Positions 51,870 to 63,263 of a DNA stretch of 64,000 nt are shown one piece after another; position 1 is the stretch's first letter, and the number at the start of each line of letters is the position of its first letter. The stretch spans positions 3,804,001 to 3,868,000 of the forward strand of contig CM069601.1 in NCBI GenBank assembly GCA_035771175.1. The letters run 5' to 3'. The notes beneath the pieces were generated by a model. That model was not told the origin of the DNA and ran no database searches. It saw nothing but the letters and a program-made list of their open reading frames with translations. The DNA comes from Paratinospora sagittata (taxonomy: Eukaryota > Streptophyta > Magnoliopsida > Ranunculales > Menispermaceae). A program made the translations under genes and the position numbers.

Positions 51870-53867
51870 CTTATCAGACATAAGACTTAAGATCAGTAAT
51901 GGCCAAAAAATTAGGTTTTGGGATGACACTTGGTGTGGTACTGATTCTTTTGCTTTATTTTTCCCATCCCTCAGACAGATTTCTACACACCCAAACCAAA
52001 CGGTTCAACACTTCTATAACCATGTTGCCCATGATCCATCCCACCTTTGGGATTTTTCCTTTATCAGGAACTTAAATGCTGATGAATCTGAGAAACTTTC
52101 ATCCCTGATGTCTATCCTTATGAGGATTTAGTTGTCTACTTTTAAGGATGGTAGAAGGCGGACCTTAAATCGATCAGGTAGATTCTTCACCATGTCTATT
52201 TTCTCCCACCTGATTCACTGCTTAGATTGCCAAGTATTTATCCATCATCAAGCCATTTGGAGAGTTCTTGTTCCCAACGAAGTCAAAGTATTAGGTTGGT
52301 TTATTGCTCACCAAAGAATTAATACGACCAACGTCTTACAAAGACGTCTCCCATTTATCTCTTTGTCTCCCAACTGGTGTCATCTTTGTAAATGTGCGCA
52401 ACCGAGTCCATCCCACCACATCTTTGTTGAATGCCCATTCACAAAATTAGTTTGGGAGAATTGGTTATTAACAATTCATTGGGAACCCCTTGTACCAACT
52501 GATATTGATGTGATCTTTTCTTTCCCATCGGATTGGAGCATTGCTGGTCATCAAACACAGTGTTGGAGGATTATTTGCTTCTCTGTGTTGTGATGTGTTT
52601 GGAAGGAATGCAACAAGAGGATCTTCAATGATTCAGCCTTATCAGCAATTAGAGTTTGACATGTAAACTGTCAAAAGTGTTTGGGCTTAATGAATGGCTT
52701 AGAGGGTGGGATTTTATTCCAATTAGTTAACTTGTATTCACTGTAATTTTGTACTTCTGGTGCACTTGTTGCTATGTAATTCTTCTCGTTAAAGAAATTT
52801 CTCAGTTTCTTAAAAAATAAAAAATAGAATCACCCTAAAATAAAATAAAAATGAACAATTAGTAGCAAATGAAATGGGCTAGGCAAAAGTTGTGGGCATT
52901 GAAATATTGATTTTGGTCCACAAACAATTGTAGTTCAAATGGGCCCTTAACATAATTAGTAAGGGTTGGCGCTGCTTGTACGTACAACCTATTGTCAGAC
53001 AACTCATTTATGATTTAACCCAGTTTTCCAAATAAACGTACCAAATTTTAAAAAACGTGAAGCATCTTTGTTTTTTTTTTTTTTTTTTTTGGCACTATCT
53101 TTGTCCCAACTAAAAATTGATTAGATTGTAAAAATTAAATACAATTTGGCATGTACACTACTAATAATTTAAAAAGGGTATTTCTAAATTAACCATCATT
53201 TTCACTCTCTCTACTAAGGGTGTCAGTAGGGTGTCAGTTCGGTTTGGATTAGGGGTGTTTATTAAGATATCTTATATATTTAAGATAAAAACATAAAATT
53301 GTGAGCTTTCTATTAATTTCAGTCAATATTATTGATTCGTAAGTTAAAATCACTTTTTATTGTTCAATCTAATGTTAATTTATTTTAATATTATTAGTTA
53401 CATATTTTTGGTCTGTATTATTCTTAGACTATTTAAAGGGTAAAATATCAATGTATTATTCTTAGACTATTTAAAGAATAAAATATTAAATTTTAAATTA
53501 TTAAGGATTTTAAAATAAAATTAGTATCAAATTGATCGTGACTTTACTACGATTCCAACGTAACTGACAGCGCTCGAATCAGACTTTAAATGATTTGGCG
53601 AAGCACAAATTAAATTTTACTGTTAGACACATAACTAAAGATTACACTCGTAAATTGAGGTACATCACATCATATGACTAAAAATATTAATATATTATTT
53701 GGCCACCTTTCTAGCCAATACAGAGCTTGATGAGACGAGATGTGGTGGGATGGACTCGGTTGCACATTTCTCCAATGCGACCAGTAGAACAAATAAAAAA
53801 AAAAAAGCAAAGAAAAAAGAAAAAGGAGGTGCCATTTATTTTCTTCAAGAACAAGTTATAGGGGCTG

Positions 53868-54545
53868 TGGATTGATGATTTTTAAAGTAAGAAGATTAGA
53901 GACGAAATTAGAGGTGATAAGTGAGGAAGAATACTAGAGTATCAATGCTTAAAATGTGGTGAATCAGGGCCTACTCTGACAAAAAAAAAAAAAAGGGGAC
54001 AGACCATGTTTTCAACCCATGTTAGGGGAATATTTTCACCATTTTAATTGATGCAATTGAAACCATGGGTTAGGTATGTAGAAAATAGGAAGTATGGGGA
54101 AGAGAAATGGGAAGAGAGTAAAACGAAATAAAAGGGGAAAATAGGAGAAAAATGGGTAGAAACATGGCTGGTCGAAATGGAAAATAAGATAATTGTTGTA
54201 ACAGCCCATGTTTGATTTAGTTTTTCTACTTCAAAATCAAACCAATTGGAGCTGTGGGTTGGTGGGATTCAAAGTAGGACAATGAGAGAAGATATATGTT
54301 TTGAGAAATAGGAAAAATAATGGCGGGATCCATGCTAAAACCAGCATGAAACAGTGCCTGTCCACCATGAAAATTAAAAATTAAAGGGGCGGACAGGCTG
54401 ATTTTCAACCAATGTTTGATTGAATCTGTGGGTTTGATGAATTAAAAATAGGAATATTGGAGAAGGGAGACGAGGATCCATGCGGTGGAAATGAGCACGG
54501 AAGATAGGAGAAAAATGAAGAGAAAAAGCGTTGGAAAACATGCCG
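53868..54545 (+). repeat. Diverged tandem array (~183-bp period) upstream of U3
   Basis: About 3.5 to 4 imperfect units with anchors GGGGCTGTGGATTGATG (~53873), AACCATGGGTTAGGTATG (~54060), GGAGCTGTGGGTTGGTGG (~54248) and GAATCTGTGGGTTTGATG (~54423). Units also share GGACAG..CATGTTT and TTTCAACC(C/A)ATGTT tracts. The array ends just before the U3 promoter. Confidence 0.5.
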
Positions 54546-54556
54546 ATACAATGTTA

Positions 54557-54598
54557 GTCCCACATCGTTTAACAAGAAAGAAAAATCACAAATTTATA
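54557..54598 (+). promoter_or_regulatory. Plant snRNA-type promoter (USE plus TATA) of the U3 gene
   Basis: GTCCCACATCG at 54557-54567 is an exact match to the plant upstream sequence element RTCCCACATCG. A TATA element (TTTATA) lies at 54593-54598, about 26 nt downstream of the USE. This shorter spacing is the RNA polymerase III arrangement (U6, plant U3) rather than the roughly 10-nt longer Pol II one. The RNA start at 54622 is about 24-28 nt after the TATA. Confidence 0.85.
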
Positions 54599-54621
54599 CG
54601 AAGACGAAACAACTTTTGGGC

Positions 54622-54845
54622 ACGACCTTACTTGAACAGGATCTGTTCTATAGGCTCGTACATTTGTATCCTTAGGTGCTAAGGAGACAAGAACTTAAGT
54701 CTGGTGGATGAAGCTTGACCCGTGCGACCAGAGCGTGATTATTGGCCCAGTAACTCGCTCGTCGAGTCTTCTTGGCCGCAGAGGATCGTTCTCAGTGTGC
54801 CGTCCTCGGCGACTGAGATGGTTGCGCGGTTGTCTGACAGACTCT
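54622..54845 (+). ncRNA. U3 small nucleolar RNA gene
   Basis: U3 is the C/D-type snoRNA that base-pairs with pre-rRNA in the small-subunit processome and directs 18S maturation in the nucleolus. The 5' end ACGACCTTACTTGAACAGGA followed by TCTGTTCTATAGGCTCGTA is the U3 5' domain with box A as I know it from plants. Further on come a box C'-like GGTGGATGA, the box B region CCAGAGCGTGA (about 54720), a box C-like CTGAGATGG (about 54812), and box D within GTCTGACA (about 54832). The length, about 224 nt, is right for plant U3. It has its own USE/TATA promoter and a T-run after box D, so it is a complete transcription unit rather than a promoterless retrocopy. It lies in a transposon-nested insert. 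Functionality is probable but unproven; the 3' end is estimated. Confidence 0.87.
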
Positions 54846-54850
54846 TAAAT

Positions 54851-54860
54851 ATTTTTTTAT
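54851..54860 (+). terminator. Pol III terminator of the U3 gene
   Basis: A run of seven T follows box D by about 15 nt, with more T-rich sequence after it. This suits Pol III termination, which plant U3 genes use. Confidence 0.7.
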
Positions 54861-57093
54861 TTTTTTCTTATTTTCTTTCTTCTTGTGCAATTTGTTCTGA
54901 TGTTTTTGTTCTTTCGAGAATCAAAATCCTTTTGCTTGATAAATAATTAAATAAGATTTTTTGCCGGTTCTAATGTAGATTCTTTTCATTCTCTGGGTGT
55001 TTTTGTTCTTGCCGAGGAGATTTACCAGTTGTTTTATTGCATGGGTATGTATTAAAAGTCTGGAAAATCTCATTGGTTGCTCAGAAAAAAGTGCAGAGAA
55101 GCACAGGATTTCATACCTGGTTCGTCAGATTTTCCTTCTAGGATGGATACCAGTACTCTTCAATTCTCCTTTTCTTAATATTGTTCTGCATTTTTGTACT
55201 GTTTACAAGTGGGCACAGCCCCTCTAACATGTAAAAATTGTTTTCATATGGTTTTAACATATGTTTTTAAAGGAAAATGTTAAAGTCACATAAAAAAAAC
55301 GCACCATTAAGCTGCTTCAAATTATGTATAACACATTATTCGAAGCAATTTATTATAAAAATAAGTGCCTAAAATATCAATTTAGAAAATAAAAAATATA
55401 GATTTGCTAAATCATAAAAATATAATAAAATAACTCAACTAAATTTTGTCATTTTTAACCTTTTTAGTCTAAATTAATTTAACTAAAGTCTAGACTTAAT
55501 TAATTACAATGCAACTCAAAACCCCCTATCTAATTAAACTAATAAGTTAATATTGAATTGAATACATGTTTAACTAACTAAATTTAATTAACTAAACCTA
55601 ACTCATGAATTACCCAAAAAAAAAAAAAAACCTAACCCATGAATCTAATTAGTCAATTTAATTCAATTTGAATTGATCAAGGTCGATTTGGGCTAAATAA
55701 CTCTAATTTCAAATAACCCGTAGGCTTAATCAACTTAATCAAGCTACATTGACTTGACCCATTTAAATTAATTGAAACCCTATGAGTTCAGTTAGCCAAC
55801 TTAGTACTTCAATAAACACGAGACAATTAATTTTTTCAACCAAGCTTAATTAAGCTTCATACCTAATTTTAGGTGCAAATATAGTCAATATATGTATCCC
55901 AAAGATGATAAAAAAATTACTATAATGCCCTTGGTATATCAAATAATTGATAAAATATTAATAAATAAGACTAAAATCTTAGTAAGGCTTTCCGTTGTAA
56001 AAATTCAAAGATAATAACTAAAATAAAACATAAAAATATGGCTATTTTGCCTTTATGACTCCAAGGTCGGAAAATGTTACCTGTGTATACATGTAACATG
56101 TCCCGCCTTATATATCTATATTGAGATAAGTTTTTATGGAATAATAAACTATAATATCGAATTAAGTATACCCTAGTTATCACAGTTTTATCAATATTTT
56201 AAATATTATTTAAATCTGATGATTTATCGTGATTATTCGTAAGAGCTTTGCTAGATTATTGATTAGTTGACAAAGACGGTTAATCCCCGCCCTTCAAAGA
56301 TTGATCAATGGTCCCTAATCCGAACCACTTAGGCGACTTCATTATCATACACCGACTCATTTGAGAGAAGGTGATTGAGAGAGACATAAAGATTAATATT
56401 ATTCTTAAAGAAATTAAATAATATATAACTAAGCTATGAAGACGATAAATTAATCGATTACCGAGATTTGATTTTGGGATCTTATAGGAAAATTGTATTT
56501 CAAGAAAGATAATTTTTATAAAATATCCTACTTATACTTTATATGCATTTACATGCATTTATGCATACGCTATTTATGGATCACTCGCATATTGTTGCAT
56601 TAATCAAACTTTTAAATGATAAAATGTGATTATTGATTAAAAGAATGAAGTGATCGGACCCTAGGATACATGTTTGCCTGATAGACATAGACACGAGGGC
56701 CACGTCGACCCTAGATCTCTAGATGTTGTATGACCATTTGACCAACAAATTAGTCGGTTGCCGTTCCCTCCCAACGGTTACATCTAGTAGGGGTTGTGCT
56801 ACTTGGATGTTGAGCGGATTGTGAGTGGTTAAGTGCGTCTGGCCAGCCTAGTGGCTACGATACGAGTGCTTCATGCGAAAAAGTTGAAGTTGGGAGTAAC
56901 AACGGCTCTGTCCATGATGTATACCTACTTCAGATTTCATTGTGTATGATTCTTAGTTTTTAACTGTACTCTTGATTGGCGATATGGCATAATGGGATGT
57001 TAGACTTACTGTATGTGGATGTGGATGCACATACAACGCCGCATGGACTTATGGAAAAAAAAAGAAGCCCATTTTTAAGAGGAGTCTGTGTCA
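54861..57093. other. U3 downstream flank within the insert
   Basis: AT-rich DNA to about 56250. A block at about 56280-56990 has a more even composition (for example CCTCCCAACGGTTACATC and GGCCACGTCGACCCTAG) and resembles the non-coding part of an LTR retrotransposon, possibly a solo LTR, but I could not define ends. No protein-coding frame of note. Confidence 0.4.
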
Positions 57094-59391
57094 TTTATGG
57101 GTTGAATTGGGGCCAAAACCTAACCCAACGGTTGGTAAATTTGAAACCCAACCCAAACAGTTCGGGTTCAGTTTGGGTTGGGTCAGTTTGATTATGTTGG
57201 ACTAAAGCCTCGTATTTGACATATAATTCATTGATATAAAAACTTTAATTATTCATTTATTGTTTAGATTTGCTAGTAATTTTTTTTTCACTATTATTTT
57301 GTAATGAATAGTATATTAATATCACATATTAGTAGATAGTAATAATAATTTGCAAAATATCAGCTCATAGATTGAGATTGTATTATATATTAATAGTATA
57401 GTAACCACGTGATATGTATATAGATATATATATATATATATTATGGTATAAACTAAATTAGATTGTATTAGATAAGAATCATAAGATACATATAAATCTT
57501 AAAAAAATAACGCCTAGGGGGATATTTTAGGGTTTCAACACTTACCTCGGTTCGGGTAGGTTTAATCGGGTTTTTAGGAGCTCAACCCGTGACCCAACCC
57601 AAATTAATCGGGTTGAGTATTTTAAAACTCAACCTAACCTAAACAACCTATTTAACCCAACCCAAAGCAACCAAAAAGGTTCGGTTTGATCGGGTTGGTC
57701 GGGTTGATGAACACTCCTAGTTTGTGTCAGTTTGATGTTAAAACTTAACCCAAGCCAAACATAATCAGATTCAATTCGGTTTATGGTGATCGGTTTAGTT
57801 CAAATTACCAACCCAAACCAAACTGAACCGAACATAATCAGTTTGGGTTGATCAATTTAAAGTTTTAAATCCACATACATTACATAAATCAAAATAGTTA
57901 ATTATGAAATAATATATATGAAGTAATTTTAAAGTTCCTAATATATATTTAATAAATTTAAAAACAATCTTTACTATATAAGATAATTATATAGTTTTTA
58001 GGACAATGTTTATATCATAAAAGAATATTAGACATTGAAAAATAAATGATAACACTTTTTCTTTTACAATCGGTTTAGTTCTGTTTAGATCGATTTTCAA
58101 AACTTCAAACCATAATCCGAACCAAACCTATTGGGCTATATGTTTTCTAAACGTAACCCAAACCGAACTTATTAAAAAATCAAACCAAATCGAACCAAAT
58201 ACACCGCTTCGGTTCGGTTTGACAGTTTGTGTCAATCTATTGACACCTACTCTCTACCCACCAAAATTTTAAATTGAAAAGACAAAACTAACCTAATATA
58301 ATTTTACCAAAAAGGATAAAATAAAAACAAAACAACCAAATCATTCAACCTTTTCATTCTCTCCTCACCCACCTCTCCTTCAATCTAATCTCAATCCCTT
58401 AAAGTTCAGTTTATTTATTTAGTTTTTCTTGTATTTTTTGGAATCAAACTTTCTTTTTTCTATCATTTTCTTGTTGTGAAGGTATTTCTAAGTATTGAAG
58501 GCATCATTTACTTTCTTGATTTAGAGCCCTAGCTAGGTTTTTGCCCAATGTAAACCCTTCCAAACATTTAGATCCATATTGATCAACAATTACAATAAAA
58601 TGTTTTTTACACTCTATGACACCCATATTGACAATTTCTTTATTGTAAAAATAATTGAAAAAATGTTTCAAGTCGTTCGGCCAACCAAGACCAAACCAAA
58701 GCATTAGTAACATTTTGCTTCGCTCCTCATGGCCAAAATGTTAAAAAAAAAAAGTTTTTGTTCGGTGACCAAATAAATGCATTTTATTCGGTCACCCTTA
58801 ATTGAATATAATACATTTATTCAGTTGTTTCTAACTGAACATAATGCCTTTGTTGGATTGCGTCTAACCAAACAAAAACTATTTGTTCTCTCTAAGTAGA
58901 TTGAATCAATCAATTTGCACCAGTTTTCAAAAGACACTTTTTTACCCATCTTTCTTAGATTTCTTCCATTTATATACCAAATAATCTACTTTTAACATAC
59001 AAAAATCATGTTTTACTTGTTGATTCAATATTCAAATGCAAATGGGGGATGATCAACGGGGAAGAAATTAGGAGAGGAGGAAAGGAAGAGGGGACGGTGG
59101 GTTTTCTAAGAGAGGCAAAACGGGTAGAGAATGTGAAAATGATGGGTGTTCCGATAGTAATTTTATGGAGGGTGTACGAGTAAGATGGTAGATAGAGTGG
59201 AAACAGTGAGTTAAAATAGAATCACCTTAAAATAAAATAAAAAATGAACAATTAGTAGCAAATGAAATGGGCTAAGGAAAAAGTTGTGGGCATCGGAGAT
59301 ATTGGATTTGGTCCACAAACAATTGTAGTTCAAATGGGCCTTTAACATGATTTTAATAAGGATTGACTTTACTCGTACCTATAACCTATTG

Positions 59392-62247
59392 CATTCACTA
59401 TTATGTTATTTTTGTTCTTCAATCCTCTTCTCATTCAGTTTCTCAATTCTCCTTCCATCCCCTATTTCAGACCCAAACTCTAAAAACTTTGTTGTTCTTA
59501 ATATTTCACTCTTTATAATAATAATCTTTGTTGTATTAGGTCAAGCTACTCTAATTTAAGTTTTCTCATTTTAACCACCTTAATTATGTAGATACAATGT
59601 TTTCATTTATTTATTTTTTAGAAAAACTGACTACAAATTCGTGTTAAAATTTATATTTTTGTTACATTCAATTTGTCAACATATTAGCTCATCATGATTA
59701 ATATTCAATTCCTTGAAGGAACAATGTTCTAATTAACCAAATAATTTTAATTTAACTGGGATATGGTAATCATACAATATTCAAAAGACACTCTTCTACT
59801 TAACTGATTTTTTTCATTTAATTTTTTTTTTGGTCAGAATTCATTTAATTCCTTGATAGACAATATTTCCTATTTCTTCCTTTTATCAACCTTAAATAAA
59901 TAAATAAAAATGTTTTAACAAGTTCTTGAAAAAGGAACATGGGCTCTTAATTAGAAAAAAAATAAAAATATGAAGCATTTTTGTACTATGAACCTCTTAG
60001 TCAATATATCCAACGAGTTCACATTTTGGTATTTTTTTAGGGGTTAATTTTTTTCTTGTTACATGATTATGTATCCTATTTTAATGAGATTACATCATAT
60101 GCCTACTATATATTATATGGTATGTTAAAATGACATTTGGGAACTATATGATCTTTTCAAATATTTAAGTTTTATTAGTATCAAGTGTTTTACACCTTTT
60201 GATTACGTAATGCCTGTTAGGGTTTATATATATATATATATATGATAAATGTTAATCTAACTGTAAAATAATACAACTACAAATTCATATTCATTGAATG
60301 TGTATGGTTTACAAATCTCAAGGCGTGTAATAAATGATTCAATAAACATGAATATGTAATTATATTATTTTGCAGTTAGATTATATATATATATAAGATT
60401 ACTTAAATCACATTATCAAGTATGAAGTAATGGAGAAAATAATTAAATGGACACTCTTTTAAATAATTATTATCATAGTTAACACCAATGTTCTAGATTG
60501 TTTATGAGTGATGATATTAAACTATATACATAGATTTTCTACTATGTTGGAGAGAGTAATGATAGAAAAAGATTCCTTACTTTACCTATCCAAAAATTGG
60601 AGATTCTAAGATTTGGACCAAGTGGTAGTGACAAAACACATTTTAGGTAAAAAATTTAAGTCCTTTGATTTTCTTATATTCTGAACATTACCATTCTTAT
60701 ATTACAAAAAAACAAATCATCAAAAGCACTTCTGTCACTTCTCATTTTACTTTCTTTCTATTTTTTTTTTTTAATTAAGGGATTGTTGATAATTAAACTT
60801 TTGGTGAGAAGGATGTCTGAGGAAGCTCATTAAAAAAATTCTTTTTTTAAAGTACTCTATAATTCTTGTTTTTTTTTAAGTCACTCTCAAGAAAACTAAA
60901 CAAAGGCTATGATGTGTGAAAAATAGGATGAATTTTATAGTATTTTTTTTTGTTTACCGGTTTTCTGGCCCTCTGGAGGTGCTCTCTTATCCTTCGGATC
61001 AAGACTAATCCTTTCAGAGTTTGAGGTTCTGCAGGGGTTTATAGGCGATTCTCCCACCTAAAATTTGGCCAAGGCTGCACTTGAAACCGTGATTGAGTCC
61101 CTCAACCTAATTATTAAGACATAACTTGGATAGCTATGGAAGGTTCCATTAACTTGGTTTTCAGGTGCATTACCCTCCTAAGTATAGAAATGAAAATATA
61201 ATAAGATAAGGTTAATGCAATGTTTTATGCATATAAATTGAAGATTTAAATTAATAAATTAAATAAGTTGATCAACAGAGAAACCTTTATCGGCTATATA
61301 ATCTGCTTTATTTTCTCTGCTCTATCAAAATCTTTTTAACATGACAAAAGAGAGATAGACTTATTTTTCTTCTAAAATTAAATGTATTGAATGCAATTTT
61401 AGTGGATATAAGAACAAAGATGAAGAAATAATCAAGATTGAAAGTAAAAAAAAATAAAAATAACAAGTGCAAAAAAAAAAAAAAGGTATTAAGATTTAAT
61501 TATTCATTATAAGGAAGAAGCAGGAGATAAATAGATCAATTATAGAAATAAATTCATGGAGTCGAGCTCATATAGTTAAAAAAAATACTTTTCCAAGTTG
61601 AGTATATATATTAAAATATATTATTGTTACGATGCTTTATATTACAAAAATCATTAATTAGGTTTTCGCTAATAAAGAAAAGTTTATGACTAAGAATATA
61701 GTTTTCTGTATCTAAAGTTTTGAAAATACGAAATATGTGTTTGGTTCGTTGAAAATCAAAAATAATTTTTCAAAATTTACAAAGAAAACAAACTGTTTTC
61801 GAGAAATAACAAAATATTGTTTTATGAGTTTTTATTTTTTAAGTTGTATTTTACTTTTCGGATCACGAACAAAACACAACCTTAAAAAGAAAAGAAAAGA
61901 AAAAAAACCTCACCGTGTCATTGGGCTAAATCAGGTCGTTTGCCACATTAGTGGAGTTGAAAAGGTAAATAGACAAGAAAGTGGAAAACGTTAAAATTAT
62001 AGGGAAAAAACAAAGAATTGAGTAAGAGATAAGAAAGATACTGAAATGGGTCTTATTCATGTGTCAAAAAGCAAGACAAGAAAGAAGAGGAAGAAGAAAA
62101 ATACAAAGAAAAATTATATATATGTCCTAGACATATCTTCTATTGAATAGTCATGGCCATAGAATTCATATCCCATGCACTTGGTTCTGAGGATTCTCTT
62201 GAGAGGTTAGTTCTGTCCGTTTCCTTCGTACTTTCTCTTCATATACT
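59392..62247. other. AT-rich intergenic region
   Basis: 2.9 kb without a recognised gene. It contains (TA)n at 60226-60243, and a block around 60955-61180 of higher GC that looks like an old repeat but has no recognisable ends. Confidence 0.45.
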
Positions 62248-62433
62248 ATGACCCCTTCCCAACTCTTTCTCCCACCACCAAAAATGGCTTATTCTCCCAC
62301 TACTTTTCCCCACCTCCCACCGGTGGCTGTTTCCGGCGGCGCCTTCCAACCACATTCCACCTTCTCTGACTCATCACCACCTTTCTCAGGTCATCTTCAT
62401 TACCTCCTCAATTCTGTATTTGAAAATCATTAA
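62248..62433 (+). CDS. Weak candidate for a short coding exon
   Basis: A 61-codon open frame, Pro/Ser-rich (MAYSPTTFPHLPPVAVSGG..., with TTFSDSSPPFSG-like stretches). A CAG|GTCATC donor-like site after TTTCTC at about 62389 could make it a first exon. I do not recognise the protein and no downstream exon is evident in the window, so it may be chance. Confidence 0.2.
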   Translation: MTPSQLFLPPPKMAYSPTTFPHLPPVAVSGGAFQPHSTFSDSSPPFSGHLHYLLNSVFENH

Positions 62434-63263
62434 ATTTCTTTCAACATGATATTCTTCTTTGGCAAGTTTTTGGTTTACTTGAGCTTTTGATTTTTTTTAA
62501 ATTTATTTACTTTTTCTGTATGGTCCTTGTTGAATTACTAAGATTATGATTTTATTTTTAATAGCTTATGATGATGACCACATAAAATAAAAAAGATGAC
62601 CATAAGCTAGCTACATACTATTAGTCTTATTATTTTATTTTTTTCATGTATCATATTTAGGAATGATTATCCAATTAGTTCCTTCACTTATGTGTAAACC
62701 TCTCAAACTACACACTTTAAATAAGTATATAAAACATTATTAGGTAATTAATTAACTAGTAAACCATTCATGCGTCTTATTAAATTCCCAACAACCATGT
62801 AAATAAACTCTACCTATAATTAGATAATTGAATTAATTAAAACAAATCTCTGTGTAATCTAAACTATGTATGGTAAAAATATCTTTACAAGATTCCATAC
62901 AATTAAATTCTTTTTTTCTAAATATCACATAGAGCTAGATAAGATTTAAAATAAAACAAACCAAATACTCCAAGAAGTTGGGTATTTACAAAAATCACTA
63001 TTTCATCAGATACGATCGATATCGATTGACGGCCAGGATGGATTTGAAGGGTACCATTTGATGTATTTTTTTGGTGGCCCGTACGTGGGGTCCACAGTAT
63101 GGATTGTATAACTTTCCTAAGAGCAGGAAATACGATAACAAGAAGGATACAGAGGAAGCTTCTTTCCATGCATTTTTACCTCTTCTGAGTCTGAGCTCTC
63201 CCCTCTTTAAATTCTTCTCTCGCCTTCTCATTTTCTTCATCATCATCATCGTCGTCTCCGACA
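62434..63263. other. Intergenic or intronic sequence before the 63.26-kb exon
   Basis: AT-rich up to about 63000. Then composition rises and pyrimidine-rich sequence at 63170-63260 (including catcatcatcatcgtcgtct) looks like a plant 5' leader. Confidence 0.4.

Larger units (their letters stand above)
46611..52820 (+). mobile_element. 5'-truncated LINE, interrupted by a foldback element and Copia-3
   Basis: A LINE inserted in duplication unit 1 and flanked by a direct repeat AAAATAGAATCACC (46597-46610 and 52821-52834), long as expected for target-primed insertion. The 5' part encodes the end of the reverse transcriptase (LTLIKSVLSALPTYYFSIFK, then ALKIESLMRNFWWKG and GGLGVGNILQRNKALVVKWL with a frameshift). 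After the two insertions it resumes at about 51870 and ends with the zinc-binding domain: an open frame at 52132-52593 includes CHLCKCAQPSPSHHIFVECP, VWENWLLTIHW. The tail is A-rich (cttaaaaaataa). Several stops and shifts make it dead. Confidence 0.85.
53263..57093 (+). other. 3.8-kb insert in MITE C that carries the U3 snoRNA gene
   Basis: Bounded by TTTAT on both sides (53258-53262 and 57094-57098), which looks like a 5-bp target duplication; MITE C reads through correctly if the insert and one TTTAT are removed. The insert starts TAAGATATCTTATATATT and ends AGGAGTCTGTGTCA. I find no LTR pair, TIR or Helitron end in it. Contents: AT-rich DNA, an array of ~183-bp repeats (53868-54545), the U3 gene (54622-54845), AT-rich DNA, and a less AT-rich block at about 56640-56990. 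Its mechanism of arrival is unknown. Confidence 0.6.
53250..57719 (+). mobile_element. hAT-like MITE copy C nested in MITE D, itself interrupted
   Basis: Same family as copies A and B. Its own bases are 53250-53262 (TAGGGGTGTTTAT) plus 57099-57719, ending ...TTGATGAACACTCCTA. Rejoined across the gap, the start matches copy A (TAGGGTGTTCATGGGTTG). The flanking 8-mers GTTTGGAT (53242-53249) and GTTTGTGT (57720-57727) match at 6 of 8 positions and are taken as a decayed target duplication inside MITE D. No coding capacity. Confidence 0.75.
53215..58249 (+). mobile_element. hAT-like MITE D (about 557 bp), interrupted
   Basis: Flanked by a perfect 8-bp duplication CTCTCTAC (53207-53214 and 58250-58257), as expected of the hAT superfamily. 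Ends are TAAGGGTGTCAG... and ...TTGACACCTA. Its own sequence is 53215-53249 plus 57728-58249, with GGTTTGGTT-like subterminal tracts. Everything between belongs to a later insertion. No transposase is encoded. It sits in duplication unit 2: the undisturbed sequence across the site is seen in unit 1 at about 45703 (CACTCTCTCTACCCACC). Confidence 0.85.
45616..59391 (+). repeat. Direct duplication of a ~1.2-kb unit, both copies split by transposons
   Basis: Unit 1 is 45616-46610 plus 52835-52994; unit 2 is 53121-53214 plus 58258-59391. Shared tracts include CACCAAAATTTTAAATTGAA, CTTGTATTTTTTGGAAT, AATTTGCACCAGTTTTCAAA, GCAAAACGGGTAGAGAATGT and CAAACAATTGTAGTTCAAAT in the same order, both ending ...ACCTATTG. 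Unit 1 alone has about 115 bp near 46313-46430; unit 2 alone has about 200 bp near 58471-58673. The units are in direct orientation about 125 bp apart. Their nature (gene fragment or old repeat) is unknown; neither encodes a recognisable protein. Confidence 0.85.

Noticed and set aside
53263..57093. Helitron or LTR retrotransposon as carrier of U3
   Set aside because: No TC...CTRR ends, no A/T insertion point, no LTR pair, primer site or coding domain were found. The carrier is left open.
53215..58249. Reading 53215-58249 as one autonomous hAT transposon of 5 kb
   Set aside because: No transposase frame; internal MITE C ends and the TTTAT-flanked insert explain the length as nested insertions.
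58504..58713. 69-codon minus-strand frame (GVIECKKHFIVIVDQYGS...)
   Set aside because: It reads like coding sequence but no family could be recognised and it lies in the unit-2-specific block. Mentioned as a finding only, not annotated as a gene.
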